Shown: positions 1 through 7,330, counted from the first letter of the stretch. The stretch: 11,515 bases of DNA from Euperipatoides rowelli (GCA_003024985.2 PXIH01S0003012.1), one strand, 5' to 3'. Numbers and translations: made by a program. Notes: generated from the sequence alone by a model not told the origin.

Positions 1-20
1 AATAATAATAATAATAATAA
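1..20. repeat. (AAT)n microsatellite
   Basis: The window opens with nearly seven uninterrupted AAT triplets. It begins at the window edge, so the true length is unknown. It is a simple sequence repeat with no visible coding role. Confidence 0.9.
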
Positions 21-599
21 AATGATATTTACTACCTTCAAAAATCAATATTGTTTTGAAAGGAACATAAAACTTCTAAAAATAAAAAAAAAATAAAATA
101 AAAAACACTTGGTGTCAAAGAAATATTTTTATTCTCAAAAGTTTGTATTACTAAAAATAAGAAAGAAAAGAAAAAAATCAAATAAAAGTGTTTGTCATAT
201 TTTAAAATGATTCCTATTTCTCAGGATCATCTGGCTTTGCTTCATTTCAATATCTCAGAAATCAAAAGAAATAACAAAAGAAAGAGCAGAGTTTAGAGAG
301 TTGTACATCCACAGTACAATAACATCTGTGTTGTGATGTATTGATCTCAACTTCAAACTTTTCACAGCATTAACTTCATTTAACACTTTTAGGACTGGGA
401 CCAAGGATTTGCTTAGGTACACCCGCTATTGTACCTGTATTATTCATTAAACTGAATAATTCACAATATTATTTAGAGTCACTTAATACATATCATGGGA
501 TGTCTAAGGGGCTAAGGTGTTATACAAGACCTGGGACTTTTCTTTGAATAATACTAAAATGCTGATCTATCAGTAACCTATGGGGAAGCAGGCAGGTTT
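21..599. other. AT-rich non-coding stretch
   Basis: This stretch has many A-runs and short A/T tracts, with no long open frame on either strand. A TTTATT at about 128 reads AATAAA on the minus strand and could serve as a poly(A) signal for a minus-strand transcript, but such hexamers are frequent by chance here. No transposon end or RNA gene is visible. Confidence 0.5.
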
Positions 600-684
600 C
601 TAAGGTCTGCTTGCTTGGCTTGAGAGGGAAGATGAGGAGAAAGTTGCTTTTTCTTTGGATGTCCATGGTGAAGAAGACATGGAG
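600..684 (-). CDS. Weak candidate terminal exon, Ser-rich C-terminus
   Basis: On the minus strand a pyrimidine-rich tract ending in TTTTTAG (just above 684) looks like a splice acceptor. The following frame reads as a Ser-rich tail containing SMSSSPW, KEKATFSSSS and SSQASRP before a TAG at 600-602. The stretch is richer in G+C than its surroundings. However, it is strongly pyrimidine-biased, and the other two frames are also open for much of it; one runs on to a stop at 578-580. The Ser-rich reading may therefore be a composition artefact. No family is recognised and no partner exon is proven. What is seen is an acceptor-like site, a frame and a stop; an exon is inference. Confidence 0.15.
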
Positions 685-796
685 CTAAAAAGGACATGTA
701 GGGGAGAGAAAGATGTGAATGTTTTATGTTGATAGATTTGAGGGGCAAAACAAAAGGAAAATCAGTTAGCAACCATGCAGATACACAATAGTATGA

Positions 797-822
797 CAGT
801 AATTTATTATTCATAATTACTG
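797..822. repeat. Short inverted repeat
   Basis: CAGTAATT and AATTACTG flank a 10-base AT-rich loop, giving a perfect 8-bp stem. In AT-rich DNA this may be chance, and it has no terminator-like context. Confidence 0.5.
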
Positions 823-1661
823 ATCAGTTTGTGAGATATACCCATAAATAAAAAGGGATAATCAGGAGGGAGAAATAAATATCAAAGAGAGTTCTAAATA
901 ACAAGAGTATTTACTAATGGAATAAAGTTCATGATCTGGATTTTGTAGCGGGTAGAACCATTTGAGGATGACTTCTCCATGGTTGAGTATTAGTAGAATC
1001 CCGAGCAGCAGGTCTGTTGCCTAGGTAATCTAATGTATATATAATGAAACAGGTGTTTATTAAGATGTGACATTAAGTACAGTACACTTATGATACATAT
1101 TGTAAATGCTTTGGTTGAAGGAAAGATGAACAGGACATCTTCCAACAAGGTGGCGATAGACAGCCTTGGATGTCTGGTTGGGGTGATACTCACGATGGGA
1201 ATATCATTGATGTCATTTCTTCATTGGAAATGACAAGTTTTCAAATGTCTTTCATTGTTTATACATCATAAAACAGCCATCCATATTTAGAATGATGTCA
1301 TGAAGTATTCTCGCCAGACCGTGACATTTAACACTATAATATATTCTATATATTTATATTTGATTCGATTATTGTCGATTCATGGTATAACTTGATCACT
1401 CCATTATATTTTAAAAAACATACTGTAGATATTTAAAACCTTTTGAAATGTCACTTTTATGTGTTGTTTCATGACACTGTGGGTGGGGGTTTTTTTTTTC
1501 AAGCTTGAAAAAAAATATCTCTGCAAATTATTAATATTTCATCGATTTATTAAAATATCTGTAACACAAATACATTTTGTTACATTTATTATAAATTTTT
1601 GTGCAACCTCGAGCTATCGCGCGCATACTATATGTTTCATAGAGAATTAGTTTACAGTAGG
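823..1661. other. AT-rich stretch without a supportable gene
   Basis: A 67-codon minus-strand frame (990-1193) has no recognisable motif, and the two alternative minus frames over 1060-1190 are about equally open, so it is not called. On the minus strand an AATAAA overlaps the stop of one of those frames near 1063. No transposon termini were found. Confidence 0.45.
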
Positions 1662-1802
1662 CTACCTGTTTGTTTCATTCACGATTATTTCTACTAAATC
1701 TGCATCAAAATAATTTTCAAAAATATCTAATTCAGTTGGTGTACCTGATAGGTGCATATTTTGAGCCAGCCGACAAAATGAATCATCAAAATTGAACAGT
1801 AG
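1662..1802 (-). pseudogene. piggyBac-like transposase fragment (N-terminal part of the DDE domain), degraded
   Basis: This minus-strand frame of 46 sense codons contains MHLSGTPTELDIFENYF followed by DADLVEIIVNETNR. This matches the start of the piggyBac transposase domain (DDE_Tnp_1_7), where a P-x-(D/E)-x-F segment is followed by a short acidic F-F-x-(D/E)-(D/E)-L stretch and ends in I-V-x-E-T-N-x-Y-A. The frame is closed upstream by TGA at 1803-1805 and downstream by TAG at 1662-1664. At the downstream stop the expected Tyr-Ala pair appears lost through a one-base deletion, since a GCC (Ala) codon follows directly in a shifted frame. Full piggyBac transposases are roughly 500-600 residues; no catalytic Asp region or cysteine-rich C-terminus is visible nearby. 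A splice donor reading (AACAG before GTAGCC) is an alternative to the frameshift. The family call is from motif memory, not a search. It is most likely a dead transposon copy rather than a domesticated gene. Confidence 0.55.
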
Positions 1803-1833
1803 TCATTGTCGGTCAAAAATCTATTGCGCTCCA

Positions 1834-1834
1834 N
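1834..1834. other. Ambiguous base (N)
   Basis: A single unresolved base lies in an otherwise complete sequence, just upstream (on the minus strand) of the piggyBac-like fragment. It does not affect the frame described there. Confidence 0.99.
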
Positions 1835-1882
1835 AGCCTTTTTGTAAAATCTGTGACTACATCATAACTCTGAGCAACAGCA

Positions 1883-1925
1883 ACTAGTTTATACAATAAT
1901 TCAAGTACTTATTGTTTCTACTAGT
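1883..1925. repeat. Imperfect inverted repeat, 17-bp arms
   Basis: The arms at 1883-1899 and 1909-1925 pair at 14 of 17 positions around a 9-base loop, with ACTAGT at the outer ends and ACAATAA at the inner ends. It could be a hairpin or a tiny palindromic element. No flanking duplication was noted. Confidence 0.6.
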
Positions 1926-2515
1926 AGTCAATAGATGGCAGTACCTCCCTACCAATATCAACAGTAAATTTACGGGCATACTGTTTAGAGATTAATTTTG
2001 AAAATGTATATATACGGTCGTACATCTCAAAAGATAATCTTCTAACTATAATAAAAGGTCAGTTGGTCACTTTGGTCATGATGTCTTCCATGCTGCTCGG
2101 CCATATTCGGAGAGCCCATTATGCCCAAAGATGTTTTCACTCTATTTTCTGTCCATAGATCTCGCTGTATCCGTCATTTTTGAGGGGCTTTTAAACTAGT
2201 TAAACATATTATATAAATATAATTGTCAAAACAGAAATATTTAAACGTTTATGAGTCCCAAACATTTTTGCCTGACAATATAATAAAACTTAATATATAG
2301 ATGCCTGTGCCAGGTAGGTCCATTGGGTAAGTGACTGTTAGGTAGTTACAGTCTAAAAGTAGAGGGGGTGGGGTGGAGGTGTAGGGGCAACATCATATCA
2401 ATAAATAAAGCCAATTGAATAAATTAATAAAACATTGTTATAGATGAAGCATTAGAATTGATGTATACACCAGCTAGTATCTGTTATCAAAATAAAAATT
2501 CTACGAGAAAAAGCC
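1926..2515. other. Inter-element stretch with a slightly G+C-richer patch
   Basis: This is mostly AT-rich DNA. The patch 2051-2190 is less AT-rich. It holds a minus-strand ATG at 2102-2104 with A at -3 and G at +4, opening a 20-codon frame (begins MAEQHGRHHD) that stops at 2042-2044. No splice donor of good quality follows before the stop, so it is noted but not called as a gene. A purine-rich G tract lies at about 2361-2390. Confidence 0.35.
2056..2078 (+). promoter_or_regulatory. Three direct RGGTCA-like hexamers (possible nuclear-receptor half-sites)
   Basis: AGGTCA (2056-2061), TGGTCA (2064-2069) and TGGTCA (2073-2078) lie in the same orientation with spacers of 2 and 3 bases. Nuclear receptors bind direct repeats of AGGTCA with spacers of 1-5 bases. 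Two of the three copies are off-consensus at the first base, and no promoter is evident, so this may be a short chance or slippage repeat. Confidence 0.15.
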
Positions 2516-2519
2516 TTAA
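2516..2519. repeat. Candidate target-site flank TTAA, left
   Basis: TTAA lies immediately outside the left terminal inverted repeat. Its counterpart on the right is TTAT at 3311-3314, matching at three of four bases. If these are a decayed duplication, a TTAA-targeting family is indicated. A 2-bp TA reading is also possible if the repeat is taken one base longer. Confidence 0.4.
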
Positions 2520-3310
2520 GGCTCATATATACTTTTTACGCAACAGGTTTTCGATCCATTTATACCGTCTCGTAAACGGAGGGATGTGTTCATACTTTTC
2601 TGCAGTGTTGGTTCATAATCAATGAAATTACTTTATACAATAGCCAGTCATAATCCTCGGACCCTAATGGTTTTTAGTTTAACGGTATCAAAATGAACTC
2701 CAATAAATGTCTAGTATTTTGCAAAATATTTTAGTTTTACGGTACAGTACTTTATTTAAAATTTTTTATTTTAAATGGAAAACTTATTAAAATAGTAACA
2801 TTATTTGAAATGCACATTATAAAAAATGTAGTCAAATTAAAATAAACTAAGTGTAGACAATTGTTGTTAAAATGTATATGTAGACTATTTCTATTTTTCC
2901 CTTCCATTTATTATGAATAAAGTATTTTTTTTTTAAAAAAAATCTTTCAAATACGCTTTTTATTTTTAAATTATTTGCTTATAATAACTTTAAAATTAAT
3001 TGAATCAGTTGGAAAATATCAAAACAATTATTGAAATACGATGTTTTCAAACTAAAATCAATCGGGATAAAACTGCAGTGTGCTGCCCTCTACTTTGACA
3101 ACCGAAGATGATTGGTTCAATGGCTAATAGGACGGAGAGTAAATGGATAGATATGCATAAAAGTTAGGATTTTTCAACTTTTTCGGATGATGACGGATGG
3201 CTATCCGTCTTTTAATAGTGCATGCCTGACTGACCCAGTATGTATGATTTTACGCAAAGCTCTCCATTTTTAAGCAACGGATGAGCAATGCGTAGAAGTA
3301 TAAATGAGCC
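2520..3310. mobile_element. Non-autonomous DNA transposon (MITE-like), 791 bp
   Basis: The ends are inverted repeats: left 2520-2542, and right 3289-3310 read on the minus strand. Both start GGCTCAT, continue TATACTT and end TACGCA, agreeing at about 20 of 23 aligned positions with one gap. The flanks are TTAA and TTAT. The interior has no coding frame. It carries subterminal patches with CCGT/ACGG motifs (2568-2582, 3186-3212) and a G+C-richer block at 3075-3140. The TIR starting GGCTCATTTATACTT resembles ends of Harbinger/ISL2EU-type MITEs from memory, while TTAA flanks are used by piggyBac and Kolobok, so the superfamily is unsettled. That it is a transposed element is well supported; its family is inference. 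Confidence 0.75.
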
Positions 3311-3362
3311 TTATTTGACCTATGCATGTGCTACCTAGTGGCCAAGTACATAATGTATATAT

Positions 3363-3375
3363 TGTGTGTGTGTGT
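3363..3375 (+). repeat. (TG)n microsatellite, short
   Basis: About six TG dinucleotides run together, bordered by ATATAT-like sequence on both sides. This is an ordinary simple repeat. Confidence 0.8.
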
Positions 3376-3439
3376 ATATTCAGAAAATTATAAAATTAAA
3401 AAAAAAAGCTAACATAATAATGATGTCACATTAGGCATA

Positions 3440-3490
3440 AAATCAGTAGATGTGACATCCTAATATAATAAGATGCACATCTACTGATTT
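3440..3490. repeat. Near-perfect hairpin, 19-20 bp arms
   Basis: The arm at 3440-3459 (AAATCAGTAGATGTGACATC) pairs with 3472-3490 with only a single bulged base, around a 12-base AT-only loop. A further copy of GATGTCACATTAG at 3422-3434 is inverted relative to 3449-3463, so an alternative pairing exists. GTGACATCCTA recurs at about 3612. This may be a small palindromic element or a foldback in a transcript. No RNA family is recognised. Confidence 0.8.
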
Positions 3491-3896
3491 GACATAGGTG
3501 TCCAAAGCATTTTGGCAAATGTGATAAAATTATAAACTCGAAAAATGCTAAGTATTTTTTACATCATTATGTGTGCCTTAATGATCCTACAATGGACTCC
3601 AAATTGGTAAGTGTGACATCCTATATACCTAGTATATACATACCAAGTCATTTTATAATCCATAAGGGTTCTGCAGTCTGCACCCTCCGCAATAAATAGT
3701 TAAAACATTAAGTGAAAAAAGTTAAAAATTGGGGTGCCTTGTACTGCACATCCGAATAACCTACTATATAGCTAATATTAACCAGAATTCATTACTGGAA
3801 AAATTACCATTGGAAAGTAAATAAAAAAGTTGGCTGCCATCTTGAATTTTTAAAATAAAATGCATTGCAAATGACCCCTGAAGCATTCTGTGCAAC
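3491..3896. other. AT-rich stretch without a supportable gene
   Basis: The only sizeable frame nearby (3764-3997, minus) has no recognisable protein motif and overlaps the motif-rich repeat that follows. A palindromic TATATACCTAGTATATA lies near 3623-3639. No transposon ends are seen. Confidence 0.45.
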
Positions 3897-4318
3897 ATTG
3901 CCGAAGAGTTCCGAACTTTGCCTTTACAATGCATTATGGGTAATTGGGTGCAAAGCATTATGGGTAATTGTAATGTATTGTGGGTAAAATTAAGCATTGT
4001 TAAGTGTTGTCATAGCCTCAATACTTTGGGGGCTGTTTTTGGATGATGTCATAATGCGGTATTCAAAATAAATTTCAATGCATTATGGGTAGAATTATAC
4101 ATGCAAATTTATGCAAATTACAAGCCTATGAGCCAACCCCTCATGGAATGGGTGAATATTGCCAAATATTTCCGAAGATGACATCATAAATGGTACACAA
4201 ATTCATTTGCAATGTATTATGGGTAATTGGGTGCAATGCATTATGGATAATTATAATGCAATTTAAGTGAAAAACATTGTTAAGTGATGTCTTAGCTTCA
4301 ATGCATTGTGGATAAAAG
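3897..4318. repeat. Diverged direct repeat with seven AATGCATTATGGGTAAT-like motifs
   Basis: Two copies, about 3897-4030 and 4158-4318, are offset by 261-283 bases. Shared anchors are ATTGCC (3897/4158), AATGYATTATGGGTAATTGG (3928/4211) and CATTGTTAAGTG (3995/4275). The short motif occurs at 3928, 3953, 3972, 4078, 4211, 4235 and 4300, all in the same orientation, with single-base differences such as GGG to GGA and ATTATG to ATTGTG. A gene frame is not maintained. This is most likely an old interspersed or tandem repeat. Confidence 0.75.
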
Positions 4319-4460
4319 ATATTAAATTCAAATTTTAGTTACACGACATTTATATTTCTTTTTTCAGCCATATCGATGCTGATCTCTAAGAGAAAACAAC
4401 CTCGTGCAATTCGTAAATATATTAACACTTCTACATCTCTAAACAAAACTTTTGTGATAG
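4319..4460. other. Spacer before hAT-like element
   Basis: AT-rich sequence in which nothing is recognised. Confidence 0.4.
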
Positions 4461-4468
4461 TGCTAGTT
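4461..4468. repeat. Candidate 8-bp target-site duplication, left
   Basis: TGCTAGTT precedes the left hAT-like end, and GACTAGTA (4802-4809) follows the right end. They agree at five of eight bases, including the CTAGT core, consistent with a decayed hAT-type 8-bp duplication. Confidence 0.4.
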
Positions 4469-4801
4469 CAGGAATTTGAAACCTGCGGCTCCGGAGCCAC
4501 ATGCGGCTCTTTCAGAAATTTTGTGGCTCTTTGAATTAAATAAATGAACAAGTTTAGTAGATTCAATAAATATTTCAATGTTTTTTTTTTTTGTGTGTGA
4601 AAGCCCTTTTTTTGATTCAGCTCATCGCCCGCCTCATGCCTGTACTGTACTGTAGTTTGGTGTGAGTTGCCCGGTGCAGCTCACGTCAGGGGTTCCCTGA
4701 GTTATCTATCATTTTGGTTCTGTACCTCTTCCATTTTTCTGTTTTGTCATTTTTTTTTTGACAGATTTGGATCTTTGTCACCGAAAGGTTGCAGACCCAT
4801 G
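4469..4801. mobile_element. Non-autonomous hAT-like transposon, 333 bp
   Basis: The left end starts CAGGAATTTGAAACC and continues into the characteristic CTGCGGCTCCGGAGCCACAT and GCGGCTCTTT block. The right end, read on the minus strand, starts CATGGGTCTGCAACC and continues with TTTCGGTGACAAAGAT. The ends agree at about two thirds of positions over 15-17 bases, and hAT ends typically begin CAG-like. Known hAT-derived repeats in animals carry this same pairing of a GCGGCTC block at one end and CGGTGACAAAG at the other. The interior (4615-4700) is G+C richer and non-coding. There is no transposase frame, so movement would have needed an enzyme supplied elsewhere. Family level is from motif memory. 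Confidence 0.75.
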
Positions 4802-4926
4802 GACTAGTAGAATCTGTATGACAACCAACGAAAAGGAAAACTAAGGTAGGCTTAAAAAAAATATAACCGAAAAAAATTTAAATTAGACTTTATTTATCAA
4901 TATACAATTTTATTCCACATTAAAAT

Positions 4927-5190
4927 AAACAACTAATTATATTGACCTACTTATTTGACCCCTCATTATTTGATCTAAGTTAAGAATTCCATATTATAAT
5001 TGCACTTTAATCATCATTAAATCTTTCGCTACACATTTGTAAGTTTATCAAACCACTGCAATAATGAAACAAAATCCACTAATTTTATTTACAAACAACT
5101 AATTATATTAGCCTACTTGTTTGACCCCTCCCCCTTTAATTATTTGATCAAAGTTAAGGATGAAATATTAAAATTTTACTTTAAGTATCT
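4927..5190 (+). repeat. Imperfect direct duplication, 166-bp offset
   Basis: A block from 4927 starts AAACAACTAATTATATT, has CCTACTTATTTGACCCCTC and then TTATTTGATCTAAGTTAAG. It recurs from 5093 with small changes and a CCCCTTTAA insertion. Each copy is roughly 90 bp recognisable, and the second fades near 5190. It probably arose by local tandem duplication and is non-coding. Confidence 0.8.
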
Positions 5191-5516
5191 AAATCCTAGA
5201 TACGATACGTTCATAGTAGTATTCAATGAACTTAAAGGGTTAATATATAGCTGAATATATGATCCCACCCCCACTCACCCTCATTTATAAAAATAATTTA
5301 AATACATTTTTATGCTTACATAAATGATTTATTTTTATGCAAATCTTTTTCAAATCTAATAAATTCTTATTTTTTTTTTATATATATAAATTTTTAATTA
5401 TTTGGGGTCATAATTGTTGATCTTCATATTTCCTCCTTGCACGTCTTTCCATAATATTATTGAGAAAGTCTTCTATTATTACTTTATATTTTCATTTTTA
5501 TCACTTTGTGTTTCAG
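5191..5516. other. AT-rich stretch, possible intron end
   Basis: No gene is seen. The last about 60 bases are T-rich and finish in TTGTGTTTCAG, a good polypyrimidine tract and splice acceptor for the candidate exon that follows. A T/A low-complexity block covers about 5370-5400. Confidence 0.4.
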
Positions 5517-5567
5517 TCACTGGAGAAGATTTAGTGCACTTTCCAAACATCAGACAAAGGAATACAG
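5517..5567 (+). CDS. Candidate internal exon A (51 bp), product unknown
   Basis: The exon is bounded by a T-rich tract ending TTTCAG (5511-5516) and a donor-like ACAG followed by GTTACC (5568-5573). Read in phase 1 it gives TGEDLVHFPNIRQRNT, entering and leaving in phase 1. A second open reading (HWRRFSALSKHQTKEYR) enters and leaves in phase 2. The third frame has a stop. Both open readings join without a stop to the corresponding frame of the candidate exon at 11329-11405. No protein family is recognised. Length is short but normal for an internal exon. An alternative is a chance splice pair in AT-rich DNA. Without conservation or transcript data the call stays tentative. Confidence 0.25.
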
Positions 5568-5980
5568 GTTACCAACTTTTCATAACCTTCGAGCATATTT
5601 TTTGATTTATGTAAACTGTTGTTAGATTTACAGTAATTCCCGTATGGCTCTTATTTCTATCAAAAGTAATTTTATGATCGAATTACATTTCCATAGAAAA
5701 CTTTTACCCTTCCAGCATAGCAGTAAAATATCCAATTAGAAGACATATCTGCAACAGTTGAACCTTCATAAAAATACATCACAGCTCTAAATATTACCAG
5801 ATCATTCAAATAAATAATGGTATTTGTGAAGATTAAAAGCATATATATTTTTGTTAAAGATCTTCTCAATGTTTGGACATAACTAAGTAAAAGTAACGTG
5901 TTAGGCTACAATGTAAATAGTTACTTTATAAAAAGTACCATTGTAAATAGTCACTTTAAAAATGAATAAATCCCTGAATT
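5568..5980. other. AT-rich stretch with a 30-bp tandem pair
   Basis: ATGTAAATAGTTACTTTA-like sequence at 5910-5928 recurs at 5940-5958, a 30-bp period immediately upstream of the 90-bp minisatellite. A 65-codon minus frame at 5672-5869 has no recognisable motif and is not called. Confidence 0.5.
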
Positions 5981-7015
5981 CCATAATGTTCATCTACTAA
6001 TAGATTGACACTTAGCTATTCTCCTAATTTTGTCTTTGCATTAAAAAAATTCTCCATTTGCTGTGGCTTCCATAATAGTTAATCTACTAATGGATTAAAA
6101 TTTTGCAATTCTCCTCATTTTATCTTTGCAATAAAGAAATTAGCCATTTGCTTTGGTGGCTTCCATAATGGCCACTCTAGTAATTGATTGAAAAACTGCA
6201 TTTCCTCTCATTTAATCTTTCAAAAAGAAATTCTCCATTTGCTGTGGTTTTCATTATGGTCAATCTACTAATGGATTTATATAATATTGCAGTTCTCCTC
6301 ATTTTAACTTTGCAATAAAGAAATTCTCCACTTGCTGTGGCTTCCATAATGGTCAATCTACTAATGGATTGATATATTGTGGTTCTTCTCATTTTATCTT
6401 TGCAATAAAGAAATTCTCCATTTGCTGTGGCTTCCATAATGGTCAATCTACTAATGGATTGACATATTGTGGTTCTTCTCATTTTATCTTTGCAATAAAG
6501 AAATTCTCCATTTGCTGTGGTTTTCATTATGGTCAATCTACTAATGGATTTATATATTGCAGTTCTCCTCATTTTATCTTTGCAATAAAGAAATTCTCCA
6601 TTTGCTGTGGCTTCCATAATGGTCAATCTACTAATGGATTGACATATTGTGGTTCTTCTCATTTTATCTTTGCAATAAAGAAATTCTCCACTTGCTGTGG
6701 CTTCCATAATGGTCAATCTAGTAATGGATTGACATATTGTGGTTCTTCTCATTTTGACGTTGCAATAAAGAAATTCTCCACTTGCTGTGGCTTCCATAAT
6801 GGCCATTCTACTAATGGATTGACATTTTGCAATTCTCCTCATTTTATTTTTGCAATAAAGAAATTAGTCATTTGCTTTGGTGGCTTCCATAATGGTTAAT
6901 ATAGTAATAGATTTGCTTTTTGCCATTTTCCTAATTTTATCTCTACAATAAAGAAATTAGCCACTTGCTGGGGTTTATATAAATGGTCAATCTACTAACA
7001 GATTGATATGCTGCA
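5981..7015 (+). repeat. 90-bp minisatellite, about 12 units
   Basis: Using the CCATAAT (or TCATTAT) landmark, units begin at 5981, 6070, 6163, 6251, 6344, 6434, 6524, 6614, 6704, 6794, 6887 and about 6976. The inner units are exactly 90 bp and nearly identical; the outer two or three on each side are diverged and vary from 87 to 93 bp. Each unit carries TTGCTGTGGCTTCCATAATG, CAATCTACTAATGGATTGA and ATTTTATCTTTGCAATAAAG. Since 90 is 30 codons, one frame per strand stays open for hundreds of bases (+ 6369-6899; - 6177-6842) and encodes a 30-residue repeat. This follows from the period and is not good evidence of a gene: there is no signal peptide or known domain, and the frames open and close inside the array. 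Confidence 0.95.
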
Positions 7016-7027
7016 TTTCTAAAGAAT

Positions 7028-7208
7028 TTAAAGTGGAAATGGGCAGGGCATATATAAACAAGAAAAGATAAATAGATGGACTACAGAAATACTCAACTGG
7101 ATTCCAAGAGGCAGAAAATGACAACGAAGAAGACCTAATGCCAGATGGGTGGATGAAATAAAAATGTTTGCCAGATATGGTTATGCAAGATTATTTAATA
7201 ATAATTAG
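7028..7208 (+). pseudogene. LINE (non-LTR retrotransposon) ORF2 C-terminal fragment, degraded
   Basis: The sequence begins LKWKWAGHI in one frame, breaks at TAA (7055-7057), and resumes one frame over as RWTTEILNWIPRGRK, then after TGA (7119-7121) as QRRRPNARWVDEIKMFARY. The frame closes with TAG at 7206-7208. This is the conserved tail after the reverse-transcriptase domain of many LINE endonuclease-reverse transcriptases: K-W-x-G-H, then R-W-T, W-x-P-R, G-R-x-x-R-x-R-P and R-W-x-D-(D/E)-I. Two stops and a frameshift make it non-functional. Only the last about 60 residues of a protein usually near 1000 residues remain, as expected for a 5'-truncated insertion. A short A-run at 7317-7325 may mark the element's 3' end. 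The exact clade cannot be assigned from so short a piece. Confidence 0.8.
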
Positions 7209-7330
7209 GCTATAAGTTAAACTCAGCCTCTTATTATTTCTTTAATGGTTTACCACTCAATAAAAAGAGGGCAATTTCTTAAATCCTAACATTTTCTCAT
7301 CAAATATACAGTAATTAAAAAAAAACGAAA
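7209..7330 (+). mobile_element. Possible LINE 3' untranslated tail
   Basis: This sequence directly follows the LINE stop, includes AATAAA (about 7259-7264) and ends in an A-rich stretch (7317-7325). Membership in the same insertion is inferred from position only. Confidence 0.35.

Noticed and set aside
225-296. Possible plus-strand terminal exon: acceptor TTTCTCAG, then a frame starting DHLALLHFNISEIK and ending at TAG
   Set aside because: Short, Lys/Asn-rich from A-rich DNA, with no nearby poly(A) signal and no recognised family. Such acceptor-plus-stop pairs are common by chance.
990-1193. 67-codon minus-strand frame
   Set aside because: The alternative minus frames are about equally open and no motif is seen. 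The AATAAA near 1063 overlaps a stop, which is an unlikely arrangement for a real 3' end.
3764-3997. 77-codon minus-strand frame with repeated MLCTQLPIMHC-like segments
   Set aside because: The internal repetition is the CATTATGGGTAAT motif translated; it has no domain.
6177-6842. 221-codon minus-strand frame with 30-residue repeats, and its 176-codon plus-strand counterpart at 6369-6899
   Set aside because: Both arise from a 90-bp minisatellite whose period is a multiple of three. Neither has a recognisable domain, and both start and stop inside the array.
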